This document shows, piece after piece, positions 24,497 to 33,628 of a stretch of 64,000 nucleotides of DNA. Position 1 is the stretch's first letter. Every line of letters begins with the position of its first letter. Both the position numbers and the translations under genes were made by a program. Under the pieces are notes generated by a model. The model ran no database searches, had not been told where the DNA came from, and saw only the letters and a program-made list of their open reading frames with translations. Origin of the DNA: Lachnotalea sp. AF33-28 (lineage in GTDB: Bacteria > Bacillota > Clostridia > Lachnospirales > Lachnospiraceae); the NCBI RefSeq assembly GCF_003477885.1, contig NZ_QUEE01000015.1, positions 76,232-140,231 of the forward strand, in the 5' to 3' direction.

Positions 24497-26895
24497 ATAT
24501 ACTGGAAGAAATGAAGAAACGGCTGCTGTTTTTTGACGGCGGCATGGGCACGCTGCTGCAGGAGGCAGGACTGGCTCCCGGAGAACTGCCCGAACTCTGG
24601 AACCTGTCCCATCCTGAAACAGTCACACATCTGCACCTGGATTACCTGAATGCGGGATGCGATATCATCACCGCCAATACCTTCGGCGCCAACGCCCTGA
24701 AATTTACCGGGGACAACACCCCGACGGTTGAAGAGGTCGTATCCGCGGCTATCGCCAACGCCAAGAACGCAGTGACGCAGTGCGGCTGCCCGTCCAAGTA
24801 TGTCGCGTTGGACATGGGCCCCACCGGAAAGCTCTTAAAGCCCCTGGGGGACCTGGATTTTGAGGATGCGGTGAGCCTCTACAGGCAGACGGTTCTGGCG
24901 GGCGCGGCCGCAGGCGCCGATCTGATCCTGATCGAAACCATGGGGGATACTTATGAGATAAAGGCCGCCGTCCTTGCGGCGAAGGAGGCATCGGATCTGC
25001 CGGTGTTTGTCACCGCTGCTTTTGACGAACAGGGCACGCTGCTGACCGGCGGCAGCATCCCCGCAGTCGTAGCCCTGCTGGAAGGGCTGGGCGTGGACGC
25101 CCTGGGCTTAAACTGCGGGCTGGGCCCCGTCCAGATGAAGCCTTTGACCGGAGAGTTTCTCAAGTACGCTTCCATCCCCGTCATTGTAAATCCCAACGCC
25201 GGGCTTCCCAGAGCAGAAGCCGGTAAAACCGTATTTGACGTGGGGCCCGAGGAATTTTCTTCCGTCATGAAGGAAATTGCCGAAGACGGCGCCAGGATGC
25301 TGGGCGGATGCTGCGGCACAACTCCGGAGCATATCCGTCTCATGATCGATAAATGCCGTACGGTCTCCCCTGTACCCGTAAAAGAGAAAAATATAACCGT
25401 GGTATCCTCATACACCAAAGCCGTGGAAATCGGTCCGGATCCTGTAATTATCGGCGAACGGATCAATCCTACCGGCAAGAAAAAGCTGAAAGAAGCTCTA
25501 AAAAGCGGGGATCTGGAATATATATTAAAGGAGGGCCTTGCTCAGGTTTCCGGAGGGGCTCATGTCCTGGATGTAAATGTGGGGCTCCCGGATATCGATG
25601 AAACAGGAATGATGTGCAGGGTAATCTCCGAACTGCAGAGCGTTGTGGATCTGCCCCTGCAGATCGACACCTCCAGCCCCGCAGCCATGGAGGCAGCGCT
25701 GCGCCTTTACAACGGAAAGGCGTTGATCAATTCCGTAAACGGCAAAGCCGAAAGCATGGAGCAGATATTTCCCCTGGTCAAAAAATACGGCGGGGTGGTG
25801 GTGGCTCTGACTCTGGATGAAAGCGGTATACCTGAAACCTGGGAGGGGCGCATCGCCATCGCTGAAAAAATATACGCGGCAGCCGCCTCCTACGGCATCG
25901 CCAAAAAGGATATCCTGGTGGACTGTCTGGCCATGACCATCAGCTCCGATCAGTCTTCCGCTCTCACCACGCTGGAAACTCTGCGACGGGTACGGGATGA
26001 CCTGCACGGCCATACCATACTTGGCGTTTCCAATATATCCTTCGGTCTTCCCGCCAGACCGGTCATCAACAGCTTTTTCTTTGCAATGGCCTTGCAGAAC
26101 GGACTTAACGCAGCCATCGTCAATCCCGGCTCCGAGGATATGATGAAGGCTTATCACAGTTTCCGCGCATTAACCGGCAGAGATTTGCAGTGCGCGGCCT
26201 TTATTGAACAGTACGGCGGCCAGCCATCTCCTGCCGCGTCCGCACAAACCGGCCCCGGCGCAGCTGATCTTTCATTAAAAGAGGCCATTATCCGCGGGCT
26301 TAAAGAGGCATCCAAACACGCCACCGAAACGATGATTAAGGATCTGCCTCCGTTGGAGATCATAAACAGCCATCTGATTCCCGCACTGGATGTGGTCGGC
26401 AAAGGCTTTGAAACAAAAACTATGTTCCTTCCTCAGCTCCTCATGAGCGCGGAGGCTGCCAAGGCCGCCTTTGAGGTGATCAAAACCACTCTGGCCGCTT
26501 CCGGTATTTCCGAGGAAAAGAAGGGCACGGTTGTAATCGCCACCGTGAAAGGGGATATACATGATATCGGCAAAAATATTGTGAAAATTCTGCTGGAAAA
26601 TTACAGCTATCAGGTGATCGATCTGGGCAGGGATGTGGAGCCTGAGCTGATCGCAGATACAGTCTGCAGCACTCACGCGCCGCTTGCCGGTTTAAGCGCT
26701 CTGATGACTACCACCGTCCCCAGCATGGAAGCTACGATCCGTCTGCTCAGGCAGCGCGCTCCCTGGTGCAGGGTCATGGTCGGAGGGGCAGTGCTCACCC
26801 AGGAATACGCGGATATGATCGGCGCCGATTATTACGCGAAGGATGCCATGGCATCGGTGCATTATGCCGAAACCGTGTTCTCCGGGAATAACTAA
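24493..26895 (+). CDS. metH: B12-dependent methionine synthase core, no activation domain
   Basis: 800 residues, ATG at 24493 overlapping the previous stop. Domains in order: homocysteine-binding barrel (residues about 1-290) with zinc cysteines in GLNCGLGP and GGCCGTTPEH; pterin-binding barrel (about 315-570) with GERINPTGKKKLKEAL and VLDVNVGLPDID; cobalamin cap and Rossmann domain (about 590-800) with GDIHDIGKNIV, the D-x-H-x-x-G cobalt-ligand motif. E. coli MetH is about 1,230 residues; the missing part is the activation domain, supplied by the upstream gene. It transfers methyl from 5-methyl-THF to homocysteine. Confidence 0.96.
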   Translation: MNILEEMKKRLLFFDGGMGTLLQEAGLAPGELPELWNLSHPETVTHLHLDYLNAGCDIITANTFGANALKFTGDNTPTVEEVVSAAIANAKNAVTQCGCPSKYVALDMGPTGKLLKPLGDLDFEDAVSLYRQTVLAGAAAGADLILIETMGDTYEIKAAVLAAKEASDLPVFVTAAFDEQGTLLTGGSIPAVVALLEGLGVDALGLNCGLGPVQMKPLTGEFLKYASIPVIVNPNAGLPRAEAGKTVFDVGPEEFSSVMKEIAEDGARMLGGCCGTTPEHIRLMIDKCRTVSPVPVKEKNITVVSSYTKAVEIGPDPVIIGERINPTGKKKLKEALKSGDLEYILKEGLAQVSGGAHVLDVNVGLPDIDETGMMCRVISELQSVVDLPLQIDTSSPAAMEAALRLYNGKALINSVNGKAESMEQIFPLVKKYGGVVVALTLDESGIPETWEGRIAIAEKIYAAAASYGIAKKDILVDCLAMTISSDQSSALTTLETLRRVRDDLHGHTILGVSNISFGLPARPVINSFFFAMALQNGLNAAIVNPGSEDMMKAYHSFRALTGRDLQCAAFIEQYGGQPSPAASAQTGPGAADLSLKEAIIRGLKEASKHATETMIKDLPPLEIINSHLIPALDVVGKGFETKTMFLPQLLMSAEAAKAAFEVIKTTLAASGISEEKKGTVVIATVKGDIHDIGKNIVKILLENYSYQVIDLGRDVEPELIADTVCSTHAPLAGLSALMTTTVPSMEATIRLLRQRAPWCRVMVGGAVLTQEYADMIGADYYAKDAMASVHYAETVFSGNN

Positions 26896-26930
26896 CGCAT
26901 TCACAAACTATTAAGCAGGAGGTTTTTCTT

Positions 26931-28748
26931 ATGCAGAAAAAATACCGCAGTCTGCTGGCCCTGGTGCTGGCAGCTGTCATGCTGTTCTCATCGGCCTGTA
27001 CGAAAGAGCCGGCCCCTGTGGAGACTACCGCCCAGACTGCTGCGGAATCCACCACAAGCTACGAACAGTACCAGCAGACAGAACTCAAAAGTCAGGCAGA
27101 GTTTGATGCATTTACTGAAAAGATTTTCAGGGAGAGCATTTCAGCCAATACCATTGATCTGCACTACACGCTGGCCGATCCGTCCGCCTATGGCATTACG
27201 GATTATGAAGTCACTTTAGGTTCCTATGACACCGCAGAGCAGAACGAATCCTTAGAAACACTCAAGAATTACCAGAAGGAGCTTCTCGCCTTTCCATATG
27301 AGAAGCTTAATGAGGAGCAGCAGCTGACCTATGATATATTCAATACCTATCTGACCACGGCAATTAACGGTGCCAAATATTACCTGTATGACAATCCGGT
27401 GATGCCCACCATAGGGATACAGTCACAGCTGCCTGTGCTTCTGGCCGAATATACATTTTACAGTGAAAAAGACATCCAGGAGTATCTGGTGCTGCTGTCA
27501 CAGCTGGACGATTATTTTACCGATCTGGTGAAATTTGAAAACGACAAGGCCGATGCAGGCCTGTTCATGAGCGATGAAATCGCGAATGAGGTCATAGACG
27601 GCTGCAGAAGTTTTATTGAAAATCCTGAGGAAAACTTCCTGATCGAAGTATTTGATGAGAAGGTGGATGCTTTTGAAGGCCTGTCCGACGAAGCGCGGGC
27701 CTCCTATAAACAGACAAACCGGGATACGGTACTAAGCGATGTGATTAACGCCTATCAGATCCTGATCGACGGGCTCACCGCCCTGCTGGGGCGCGGCACC
27801 AACAGCGGCGGACTCTGCAATTTTCCCGAGGGCAAGGAGTACTATGAGTATCTGATCGCCTCCAATATAGGCTCACCCCATTCCGTGGAAGAGCTGCTGG
27901 CCCTGACCACCAACCAGCTGGGCGTGGATTCCCTGGCCATGAATCAGCTGCTCACAAATGACGAGAATCTGATGGCTGAAGTTTCGTCCTTTACGTTCAG
28001 TCTGTCCGATCCTACCGAGATACTGGAAGACTTAAAATCCAAAATCGGAAAGGATTTCCCTGCCCTGCAGGATACAAACTATACCGTTAAGTATGTACAT
28101 AAATCCATGGAGGATTCCTTAAGCCCGGCCTTTTATTTGACTCCCCCCATCGACCGGCTGCAGGATAATGTGATCTATATCAACAACGGCAGCCCGCAGA
28201 ATGAAAATTCCCTCTATTCCACACTGGCTCACGAGGGATATCCGGGACATCTGTATCAGACCGTATACTCCAGCGCCGCTTCCTCCTGCAACTTAAGGAG
28301 AGCCCTAAGCTATACAGGATTTTCGGAAGGATGGGCCACCTATGTGGAGTTTTATTCCTATTCCCTGGACAGCGGGCAGAAGCCCGAACTGGCCAGCCTG
28401 ATGTCACACAATGCATCCGCGTCCCTTGCTCTGTATGCGCTGATGGATATGAACATCAACTATAACGGCTGGGACCTGGCAAAAACCGGCGAGTTTCTCA
28501 ATCAGTTCTATGAGATTGAGGATCAGGAAGTGATTCAGACGGTGTATAACGCCATGATCTCGCAGCCGGCCAACTATCTGAATTATTATGTCGGATATCT
28601 GGAAATCCTGCAGCTGCGCCAAAAGGCAGAAAAAGCTCTTGGAGATAAATTCTCCCTGCTGGATTTCCATACATTCCTGTTAGATATCGGAGATGCGCCG
28701 TTTACGGTGCTGAACGATTATCTGGATCAGTGGATCGGAGAGCAGTAG
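26931..28748 (+). CDS. DUF885 family lipoprotein, putative metallopeptidase
   Basis: 605 residues, ATG at 26931 with AGGAGG upstream. The first 23 residues are a lipoprotein signal ending FSSACT, followed by a Thr/Glu-rich linker, so the protein is anchored outside the cell. The body matches DUF885: TLAHEGYPGHLYQ is the HExxxH-like putative metal site and GFSEGWATYVEFYS supplies the downstream Glu helix. Such proteins are presumed peptidases, and I am not aware of a defined substrate. It lies 35 bases after metH but with its own ribosome site; its 3' end overlaps the converging radical SAM gene by 22 bases. Confidence 0.85.
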   Translation: MQKKYRSLLALVLAAVMLFSSACTKEPAPVETTAQTAAESTTSYEQYQQTELKSQAEFDAFTEKIFRESISANTIDLHYTLADPSAYGITDYEVTLGSYDTAEQNESLETLKNYQKELLAFPYEKLNEEQQLTYDIFNTYLTTAINGAKYYLYDNPVMPTIGIQSQLPVLLAEYTFYSEKDIQEYLVLLSQLDDYFTDLVKFENDKADAGLFMSDEIANEVIDGCRSFIENPEENFLIEVFDEKVDAFEGLSDEARASYKQTNRDTVLSDVINAYQILIDGLTALLGRGTNSGGLCNFPEGKEYYEYLIASNIGSPHSVEELLALTTNQLGVDSLAMNQLLTNDENLMAEVSSFTFSLSDPTEILEDLKSKIGKDFPALQDTNYTVKYVHKSMEDSLSPAFYLTPPIDRLQDNVIYINNGSPQNENSLYSTLAHEGYPGHLYQTVYSSAASSCNLRRALSYTGFSEGWATYVEFYSYSLDSGQKPELASLMSHNASASLALYALMDMNINYNGWDLAKTGEFLNQFYEIEDQEVIQTVYNAMISQPANYLNYYVGYLEILQLRQKAEKALGDKFSLLDFHTFLLDIGDAPFTVLNDYLDQWIGEQ

Positions 28749-29641
28749 CGTCCCTGGACGCACCCGCGTTCTTCCATCCTTTGTTTAATGGCATTGAGCA
28801 CCTTCTTTTTATCGGCGCTCCACATCGGAGCGATCAGCAGCCGCTTAGGACCGTCACCGGTCAGGCGGTGAATGACCACATCCCGGGGGAGGTGCTCTAT
28901 GCAGTCTATCAGCAGCTCTATATACTCTTCCATGGTCAGCGTCCGGAACAGTCTGAGGTTATAATCCTCCGCCAGATCCGTGCCTTTAAGCACATGCAGC
29001 AGCTGGAGCTTGACTCCCTGCACATGCAGGCGGCCCACATATTCCACGGTTTTTAGCATGTCGTCCTTTGTTTCCCCCGGCAGCCCCAATATGATGTGGA
29101 CGATCACGCTGATGCCTCTCTCCTTCAGGGCCGCGACCGCCCGTTCAAAACATTCCAAATCATATCCCCTGCGGATATACGCTGCGCTCTCCGCTTTCAC
29201 GGTCTGAAGCCCGAGCTCCACCCAGACCGGCTTTACCTGATTCAAGCGGCCTAAAAGCTCCAGAACGTCCTCCGGCAGACAGTCAGGCCGCGTCGCCACA
29301 GAAAGCGCAACAATCTCCTTATGGTACACAGCTTCCGTAAATATCTTCTCCAGATATTCCACCGGTGCATATGTGTTGGTATAGGCCTGAAAATAAGCGA
29401 TATACCTGCCATCCTTTATCTTATCCGCCACTTTCGCCTTGGCCTGTTCGATCTGTTCGGTAATGCTGTTTCTGGCCGGTGCCGCAAAATCGCCGGATCC
29501 GCCGGCGCTGCAGAAAATACAGCCCCGGCTGCCCAGCGTACCGTCCCGGCTGGGACAGGTCATGCCCCCGTTTAATGCCAGTTTATAGACTTTGGTTCCA
29601 AAGGTCTCTTTCAAATACCGATTTAAACTGTAATATCCCAT
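28727..29641 (-). CDS. TIGR01212-type radical SAM protein (YtqA/YhcC-like)
   Basis: 304 residues from ATG at 29641; the ribosome site is weak. The N-terminus holds the expanded cluster motif GGMTCPSRDGTLGSRGCIFCSAGG, with three cysteines, the last two in CxxC spacing, as in YhcC/YtqA and ELP3-like radical SAM proteins. Downstream ATRPDCLPEDVLELL, VELGLQTV and HIILGLPGET are conserved barrel motifs. The function of this subfamily is not well settled; a tRNA-modification role has been suggested. It converges on the DUF885 gene with overlapping 3' ends, and no terminator separates them. Confidence 0.88.
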   Translation of the reverse strand: MGYYSLNRYLKETFGTKVYKLALNGGMTCPSRDGTLGSRGCIFCSAGGSGDFAAPARNSITEQIEQAKAKVADKIKDGRYIAYFQAYTNTYAPVEYLEKIFTEAVYHKEIVALSVATRPDCLPEDVLELLGRLNQVKPVWVELGLQTVKAESAAYIRRGYDLECFERAVAALKERGISVIVHIILGLPGETKDDMLKTVEYVGRLHVQGVKLQLLHVLKGTDLAEDYNLRLFRTLTMEEYIELLIDCIEHLPRDVVIHRLTGDGPKRLLIAPMWSADKKKVLNAIKQRMEERGCVQGRYCSPIH

Positions 29642-29686
29642 ACTCTGAATGCTTCACCCCACCTGCTATACTGACAAAATTCACTG

Positions 29687-30865
29687 TCAGTGATGGAACA
29701 ACCGGATTCCTGTAAATACCATCGTCATGCCGTAGCGGTTGCATGCCTCGATTACAGCATCATCACGCACGGAGCCGCCGGGCTGAACGATATACTTAAC
29801 GCCGCTCTTTTTTGCGCGGTCAATGTTATCTGAGAAGGGGAAGAACGCGTCGCTGCCAAGCGTCACATTTTCCATCCGATCCAGCCATGCCCTGCGCTCT
29901 TCTCTTGTAAATACCGGAGGTTTCACCTTAAAGGTCTTCTCCCAGATTCCGTCCGCCAGCACATCCATATAATCATCGCTCATATACACGTCAATGGCAT
30001 TGTCACGGTCCGCGCGGCCCAGCTTATCCACAAACTGCAGCCCCAGCACCTGGGGTGACTGGCGCAGGAACCAGTTGTCCGCCTTGCTTCCGGCCAGGCG
30101 GGTGCAGTGAATCCTGGACTGCTGTCCTGCGCCGATGCCGATAGCCTGTCCGTCCTTTACATAGCATACGGAATTGGACTGTGTGTACTTAAGGGTGATC
30201 AGCGCGATCTTCATATCGATCAGGGCCTGCTCCGGGATATCCTTATGATCCGTAACGATATTGGAAAGCAGCTCCTCATTGATATTGAGCTCATTTCTTC
30301 CCTGTTCAAAAGTGATGCCGTACACCTGCTTTCTCTCCAGAGGATCGGGCTGATAGGAAGGATCGATCTGAATCACATTATAATTTCCTTTTTTCTTCTG
30401 CTTCAAAAGTTCCAGCGCTTCCGGGGTATATCCTGGAGCAATCACGCCGTCGGACACCTCTCTCTTAATCAGTCTGGCCGTATCGGCATCGCAGACATCG
30501 GACAGAGATATGAAATCCCCGAAAGAGGACATTCTGTCGGCGCCTCTGGCTCTGGCATAAGCGCATGCCAGCGGGGAGAGGCTGCCCAGATCATCCACCC
30601 AATAGATCTTTGCCAGCGTATCGTCAAGGGGCAGCCCTACAGCCGCGCCAGCGGGGGATACATGCTTGAAAGAGGTGGCGGCAGGCAGGCCGGTAGCTTC
30701 CTTCAGCTCCTTTACCAGCTGCCATCCGTTCAGCGCATCCAGAAAATTGATATATCCCGGCTTGCCGTTTAACACGGTTACCGGCAGCTCGCTGCCATTT
30801 TCCATATAGATGCGTGAAGGCTTCTGATTGGGGTTACATCCGTATTTCAGCTGAATCTCATTCAT
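29687..30865 (-). CDS. purH: AICAR transformylase, single-domain PurH-type
   Basis: 392 residues, ATG at 30865. Only the formyltransferase half of PurH is present: LKYGCNPNQKPSRIY, TSFKHVSPAGAAVGLPL (Lys-His of the active site), YTQSNSVCYVKDGQAIGIGAGQQSR and NVTLGSDAFFPFSDNIDRA. The IMP cyclohydrolase domain that usually precedes it is missing and is supplied by the separate PurO-like gene 16 bases upstream. It transfers formyl from 10-formyl-THF to AICAR. The residue after the transformylase signature is VQPGGSVRDDAVIEACN, as usual. Expression is expected to be under the ZTP riboswitch at 31620-31748. Confidence 0.93.
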   Translation of the reverse strand: MNEIQLKYGCNPNQKPSRIYMENGSELPVTVLNGKPGYINFLDALNGWQLVKELKEATGLPAATSFKHVSPAGAAVGLPLDDTLAKIYWVDDLGSLSPLACAYARARGADRMSSFGDFISLSDVCDADTARLIKREVSDGVIAPGYTPEALELLKQKKKGNYNVIQIDPSYQPDPLERKQVYGITFEQGRNELNINEELLSNIVTDHKDIPEQALIDMKIALITLKYTQSNSVCYVKDGQAIGIGAGQQSRIHCTRLAGSKADNWFLRQSPQVLGLQFVDKLGRADRDNAIDVYMSDDYMDVLADGIWEKTFKVKPPVFTREERRAWLDRMENVTLGSDAFFPFSDNIDRAKKSGVKYIVQPGGSVRDDAVIEACNRYGMTMVFTGIRLFHH

Positions 30866-30881
30866 GATGATACATTCTCCT

Positions 30882-31595
30882 TTATTTGTTTTTATTTATG
30901 ATCCTTGTTTCATAGCTTCCGTCTTCGATATTGATGTATCTGACGAACAGAGAAACCTTATTGTCCTCATTCAGGCTGTCCCAGACCATAGCCGTGAATT
31001 GGTCAATATCCCCCTCAATCACAACGGGCTTGGGTTCCCCCTCAAAGCTGGGCAGCGGATTACCGTCGTGCATATAGGTGTGGATAAAGCGCCCCTTGCC
31101 GGCCGCCGGATTCTCATAAGCAAAGGTGAAGCGGCTGCAGGAATCCGGACATCCGTCATCGCTCTTTAATATGGACATGGCGAAGTTATAGCCGCCGTTT
31201 TCAATGTGCATGATGCCGGAAATGCGCGGAGTATAGTTGGGGCCGTCCGGCTCAAACTCGCGGCATCTAAGGGACTGCTCAAAGGTCATCTGCCTGTCCA
31301 TTCCCTCGTAGATCGTATTGGTCTGATCCCCGTTTGTGACAATCGTCTTGTTGCCCAGCACCCGCACCGGCGCATAGATGATCAGGCTCGGATCCTCCAG
31401 TTTGGACTCGTCAAAGGCCTGGGTACGGATTCCCTCTCCGTCCTCCACAAACACGCGGTTGCGGCTGTTTGCGCTTCTTCCCATAATGAAGTAAGCGGCA
31501 ACCGCCTTTTTCCCGTCGGGCGTCCTGCCCAGCACGATTCCTCTGCCCGGATAGGCATTGTTCTTCAGTTCTTCTTCCAATGATAATACTTTCAT
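30882..31595 (-). CDS. purO: IMP cyclohydrolase, PurO-like
   Basis: 237 residues from ATG at 31595, seven bases after GGAGGAG. The sequence (YPGRGIVLGRTPDGKKAVAAYFIMGRSANSRNRVF, DPSLIIYAPVRV, ITNGDQT-like VTNGDQTNTIYEG) fits the IMP cyclohydrolase-like family first known as archaeal PurO, which closes FAICAR to IMP. Paired with the downstream single-domain transformylase it replaces bifunctional PurH. The pair lies behind a ZTP-responsive leader, matching the last two steps of purine synthesis. Confidence 0.88.
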   Translation of the reverse strand: MKVLSLEEELKNNAYPGRGIVLGRTPDGKKAVAAYFIMGRSANSRNRVFVEDGEGIRTQAFDESKLEDPSLIIYAPVRVLGNKTIVTNGDQTNTIYEGMDRQMTFEQSLRCREFEPDGPNYTPRISGIMHIENGGYNFAMSILKSDDGCPDSCSRFTFAYENPAAGKGRFIHTYMHDGNPLPSFEGEPKPVVIEGDIDQFTAMVWDSLNEDNKVSLFVRYINIEDGSYETRIINKNK

Positions 31596-31618
31596 CGTCT
31601 CCTCCATTCCGCCGAAAT

Positions 31619-31748
31619 CAAAAAGCCGCCTGGTTACTCACAGATGGGTACCCAGGCGGTCGGCTTTCTCTCCTACATACTCCCTGTGGTACTCCACTTA
31701 TCCGCCAGTTGTATGCATTCGCTTAATTGTCGGGCGTTTGCCCTATAA
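31619..31748 (-). promoter_or_regulatory. ZTP (pfl) riboswitch with terminator upstream of purO-purH
   Basis: Read on the minus strand, stem CATAC/GTATG encloses AACTGGCGG, hairpin GTGG-AGTA-CCAC and AGGGA; then after a linker comes GCCGACCGCCTGGGTA, the conserved pfl 3' element whose CCGCC forms the pseudoknot with GGCGG. The same CCGCCTGG pairs instead with CCAGGCGG to form a hairpin followed by CTTTTTG (31620-31659), a terminator. ZTP/ZMP, an AICAR-related signal of low 10-formyl-THF, should therefore turn the genes on. Confidence 0.88.
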
Positions 31749-31752
31749 AGAC

Positions 31753-31781
31753 AGTATAGACTATATGAAAAGAGTTGACAA
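31753..31781 (-). promoter_or_regulatory. promoter of the purO-purH operon
   Basis: On the minus strand TTGTCA (31781-31776) and TATACT (31758-31753) are 17 bases apart, placing the transcript start at the 5' edge of the riboswitch. Confidence 0.8.
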
Positions 31782-31789
31782 GAGGTTAG

Positions 31790-32215
31790 TTATATTTCGC
31801 GGGGAAATAAGTGCAGCCGTGAGTGAACATACTGTTCACGGGCAAATCGTTCCGCGAATGTATTTTCTCCGGCTTGAAAAAACAATAATACATCGCAGTT
31901 TATAAAGTATAAGATCTTATGGGTACCTATACCTGATACCCGGCCCCGCTCAATGAATATGACTCGATCCATTTTAACCGCGGCAGAAAGTCTGTGTGAA
32001 ACAATCAGAAGCGTTTTGTTTCTATACATCCTGCTAAACGCATCCAAGATCTCACTTTCAGACATTGGATCCATGGAAGCTGTAGGTTCATCCAGAATAA
32101 TCATATCCGCATCACAGATGGCGGCGCGGGAAACTGCCAGCTTTTGCCGTTGTCCTCCTGATAATTCTATTCCGTCAGTTTCCATATGAAGTGCTAATTG
32201 AAAAGATTTTGCCAA
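31790..32215 (-). pseudogene. remnant of ABC exporter ATPase domain (fragment 1)
   Basis: The frame encodes only the second half of an ABC nucleotide-binding domain: GIELSGGQRQKLAVSRA (signature), DADMIILDEPTASMD (Walker B) and TLLIVSHRLS (H-loop), then loses homology after GTHKIL. Walker A, the Q-loop and the whole membrane domain are absent, and a stop codon lies a few codons upstream of the first recognisable residues. The alcohol dehydrogenase promoter occupies its 5' edge. It is read as a decayed fragment of a peptide or RiPP-type exporter rather than a working gene. Confidence 0.8.
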
Positions 32216-32226
32216 ACGGTTATACT
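32198..32226 (+). promoter_or_regulatory. promoter of iron-containing alcohol dehydrogenase gene
   Basis: TTGAAA at 32198-32203 and TATACT at 32221-32226 are 17 bases apart, giving a leader of about 37 bases to the ATG at 32270. The promoter lies partly inside the ABC remnant on the other strand. Confidence 0.75.
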
Positions 32227-32269
32227 GAAATCATCACAGTAAGGTTATTCATTGAAAAAGGAGGGTATT

Positions 32270-33451
32270 ATGCAGGAATTCACTTTTTATTCACCTACAA
32301 AAGTCATCTTCGGCAGGCATGCGGAAGATCAGGCCGTTCCAGAAATACGCGGGTTCGGCGGGAACCGCGTCATAATTGTCTATGGAGGGGGCAGTGTAAT
32401 CCGCAGCGGCCTGCTGCCTAAAATCCAGGATGCCCTGTCAAACGCCGGCATGCCCTATACTGCTCTGGGCGGTGTAAAGTCAAATCCCAGGCTATCCCTT
32501 GCCAGGGAAGGAGTGAAACAGGCGCTGGAGTTTCAGGCAGATTTTGTGCTGGCAGTGGGTGGAGGAAGCGTAATTGATACGGCAAAGGCCATCGCCCATG
32601 GCGCTGCCAATCCTGGGACGGACATCTGGGATTTCTGGCTGCGCAGGCTGCCGGTGGAAAAGAGCCTGCCGGTGGGCGCTGTGCTGACAATCTCAGCCGC
32701 GGGCAGCGAAACCAGCGATTCTTCCGTGATCACCGATGAGGAAAGCGGCTGCAAGAGAGGGCTTTCCACTGAGTTTAACCGGCCGAAATTTGCCTGTATG
32801 AATCCTGAGCTCACCTATACGCTGCCGCGGTTTCAGATCACTTGCGGCGTAGTGGACATCATGATGCACACGCTGGACCGATATTTTACCCATACAACGG
32901 GCAATAACCTGACCGACGAGTTTGCCGAAGGCCTGCTGCGCAATACGATTCACTTCGGGCGGATCGCGCCTGATCATCCTACGGACTATGAGGCCATGAG
33001 CGAGCTGATGTGGAGCGGCAGCATATCCCATAACGGCCTTACTGGGTTGGGCGCGCAGACCGATTTCGCCCCGCATCAGCTGGGGCATGAGTTAAGCGCC
33101 ATGTTTGACGTGGCCCATGGGGCCAGCCTGTCCGCGATCTGGGGATCCTGGGCCAGATACAGCTATCAGTACGGCGTGGACCGGTTTGTCCGCTATGCGG
33201 ATAAGGTGTGGGATATCCGGCGAGAGCATCCGGAAGATGCGGCTTTGGCCGGCATTCAGGCCACAGAGGATTACTTCCGCGGATTAGGAATGCCCACCTG
33301 TTTCTCCGAACTTGGTATCGGCACACCGGAGGAATGCGTGCTGCGGGAACTGGCTGACCGCTGTGTCTTTGGGGGGGCCCGCACCGTCGGAAGCTTTCGG
33401 CCTCTTAAGACAGAAGATACGTATGCGATCTATAAAATGGCGAATCACTGA
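32270..33451 (+). CDS. iron-containing alcohol dehydrogenase (butanol dehydrogenase type)
   Basis: 393 residues from ATG at 32270 with AAAGGAGGG upstream. Type III Fe-ADH features are complete: FYSPTKVIFG, the NAD(P)-binding VIIVYGGGS and AVGGGSVIDTAKA, LTISAAGSETS, and metal ligands in CGVVDIMMHTLD, HQLGHELSA and DVAHGASLSAIW. This is the BdhA/YqhD-like group that reduces aldehydes with NAD(P)H. It is a lone gene flanked on both sides by decayed ABC exporter fragments, so it may have arrived or survived in a rearranged region. Physiological aldehyde unknown. Confidence 0.93.
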   Translation: MQEFTFYSPTKVIFGRHAEDQAVPEIRGFGGNRVIIVYGGGSVIRSGLLPKIQDALSNAGMPYTALGGVKSNPRLSLAREGVKQALEFQADFVLAVGGGSVIDTAKAIAHGAANPGTDIWDFWLRRLPVEKSLPVGAVLTISAAGSETSDSSVITDEESGCKRGLSTEFNRPKFACMNPELTYTLPRFQITCGVVDIMMHTLDRYFTHTTGNNLTDEFAEGLLRNTIHFGRIAPDHPTDYEAMSELMWSGSISHNGLTGLGAQTDFAPHQLGHELSAMFDVAHGASLSAIWGSWARYSYQYGVDRFVRYADKVWDIRREHPEDAALAGIQATEDYFRGLGMPTCFSELGIGTPEECVLRELADRCVFGGARTVGSFRPLKTEDTYAIYKMANH

Positions 33452-33495
33452 ATGCTGATTTGCAGTTAATGGGCGACTTTCCCCGCTTTAGGAAT

Positions 33496-33531
33496 GATAA
33501 GGGATACCAAGGGTAGACGGTATCCTTTATC
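33496..33531 (+). terminator. possible terminator after alcohol dehydrogenase
   Basis: GATAAGGGATACC (33496-33508) pairs with GGTATCCTTTATC (33519-33531) with one G-T pair, followed by CGCGCCTTTTAT. The U-tract is imperfect. Confidence 0.5.
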
Positions 33532-33628
33532 GCGCCTTTTATCAAATTCATATTATCTCCTTATTAATTATTTTTTTCAGCTCGTACTTGTTAGCAAAAG
33601 ACACATTGTACAGCCCGCCTTTATAAGT

